Source of the DNA: Piscibacillus halophilus
GTDB lineage: Bacteria > Bacillota > Bacilli > Bacillales > Alkalibacillaceae
Assembly (NCBI RefSeq): GCF_900110685.1
Contig: NZ_FOES01000018.1
Location: 1-48,970 of the forward strand
Direction: 5' to 3'
Length of the DNA: 48,970 nucleotides
Shown: positions 48,801 through 48,970 of the stretch, piece after piece
Layout of the letters: each line of letters starts with the position of its first letter
Numbering within the stretch: position 1 is the stretch's first letter
Made by a program: the position numbers and the translations under genes
Notes under the pieces: generated by a model
Told to the model about the DNA's origin: nothing
The model's database searches: none
What the model saw: the letters and a program-made list of their open reading frames with translations, nothing else

Positions 48801-48970
48801 AATTAATATGTTATTACGGATAAGGTGAAGTTGAAACAAAAGAATAATTGTTTCTACTAATAACTATTGTTTTGGTGAGAGTATAAAATATTTTGTGTAA
48901 ATGATTTTTAGAACATAGAAAAAGGAAGACCCTTTTTGTAGAATTAAGTTAGCCGACAAAATTCACAGAA
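48801..48970. other. Non-coding end of the window
   Basis: No gene was found on either strand. A short aaaaagg/cctttt-type stem around 48918-48940 is the only structure. Whether it belongs to an insertion sequence outside the window cannot be told. Confidence 0.4.

Noticed and set aside
34180-48970. CRISPR array or tRNA gene in the accessory region
   Set aside because: No regular 25-40-bp repeat with spacers and no cloverleaf were found on reading both strands.

Overview
The window looks like chromosome of a low-GC Gram-positive bacterium of the family Bacillaceae. The evidence is the gene order S10-spc-alpha followed by ecfA1-ecfA2-ecfT-truA, the 12-gene order purEKBCSQLFMNHD, a KOW-domain gene between map and infA, strong AGGAGG ribosome sites and frequent TTG/GTG starts. 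A genus cannot be assigned safely from the sequence alone.

Layout. (1) 1-321: the end of an IS1182-type insertion sequence, with the transposase reading out of the window. (2) 322-15648: two candidate promoters and an unbroken ribosomal protein superoperon from rpsJ to rplQ. It includes secY, adk, map, a KOW protein, infA and rpoA, and ends at two rho-independent terminators. (3) 15800-19123: ECF transporter module (ecfA1, ecfA2, ecfT) and truA. (4) 19124-32958: the complete purine pathway from PRPP to IMP. It is preceded by PurR-box-like sites, a guanine-type purine riboswitch and an intrinsic terminator. The operon is followed by a folD paralogue behind its own ZTP (pfl) riboswitch, so one-carbon supply and purine synthesis sit side by side. 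(5) 33129-34172: rplM-rpsI, which normally follow truA directly in Bacillus; here the pur/folD block separates them. (6) 34180-48970: an accessory region that starts just behind rpsI with tandem 11-bp repeats and a decayed tyrosine integrase.

The accessory region carries several groups of genes. First come a frameshifted orphan oppC and an MsrA-type reductase with a structured leader. Next is a catabolic cluster: XRE-cupin regulator, hydantoinase/oxoprolinase A and B subunits, a cupin, an NCS1 permease and a frameshifted M24 peptidase. It plausibly imports and opens a cyclic amide or ureide in an ATP-dependent way. Beyond this lie a serine recombinase, relics of a DNA methyltransferase and of an unrecognised gene, and a structured non-coding stretch in front of a short RadC/JAB protein. 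The window ends with an N6-methylase-like protein that lacks a visible NPPY motif but carries a clamp-binding-like QLDLF, and a class I O-methyltransferase-like gene with a consensus promoter and a 16-bp hairpin leader.

The points most worth a second look are the ZTP riboswitch-folD unit, five repeat motifs phased by about 21 bp behind folD, a perfect inverted repeat spanning the -10 of rplM, the hydantoinase-cupin-NCS1 cluster, and the structured radC/methylase-like module. No rRNA, tRNA or CRISPR array was seen.
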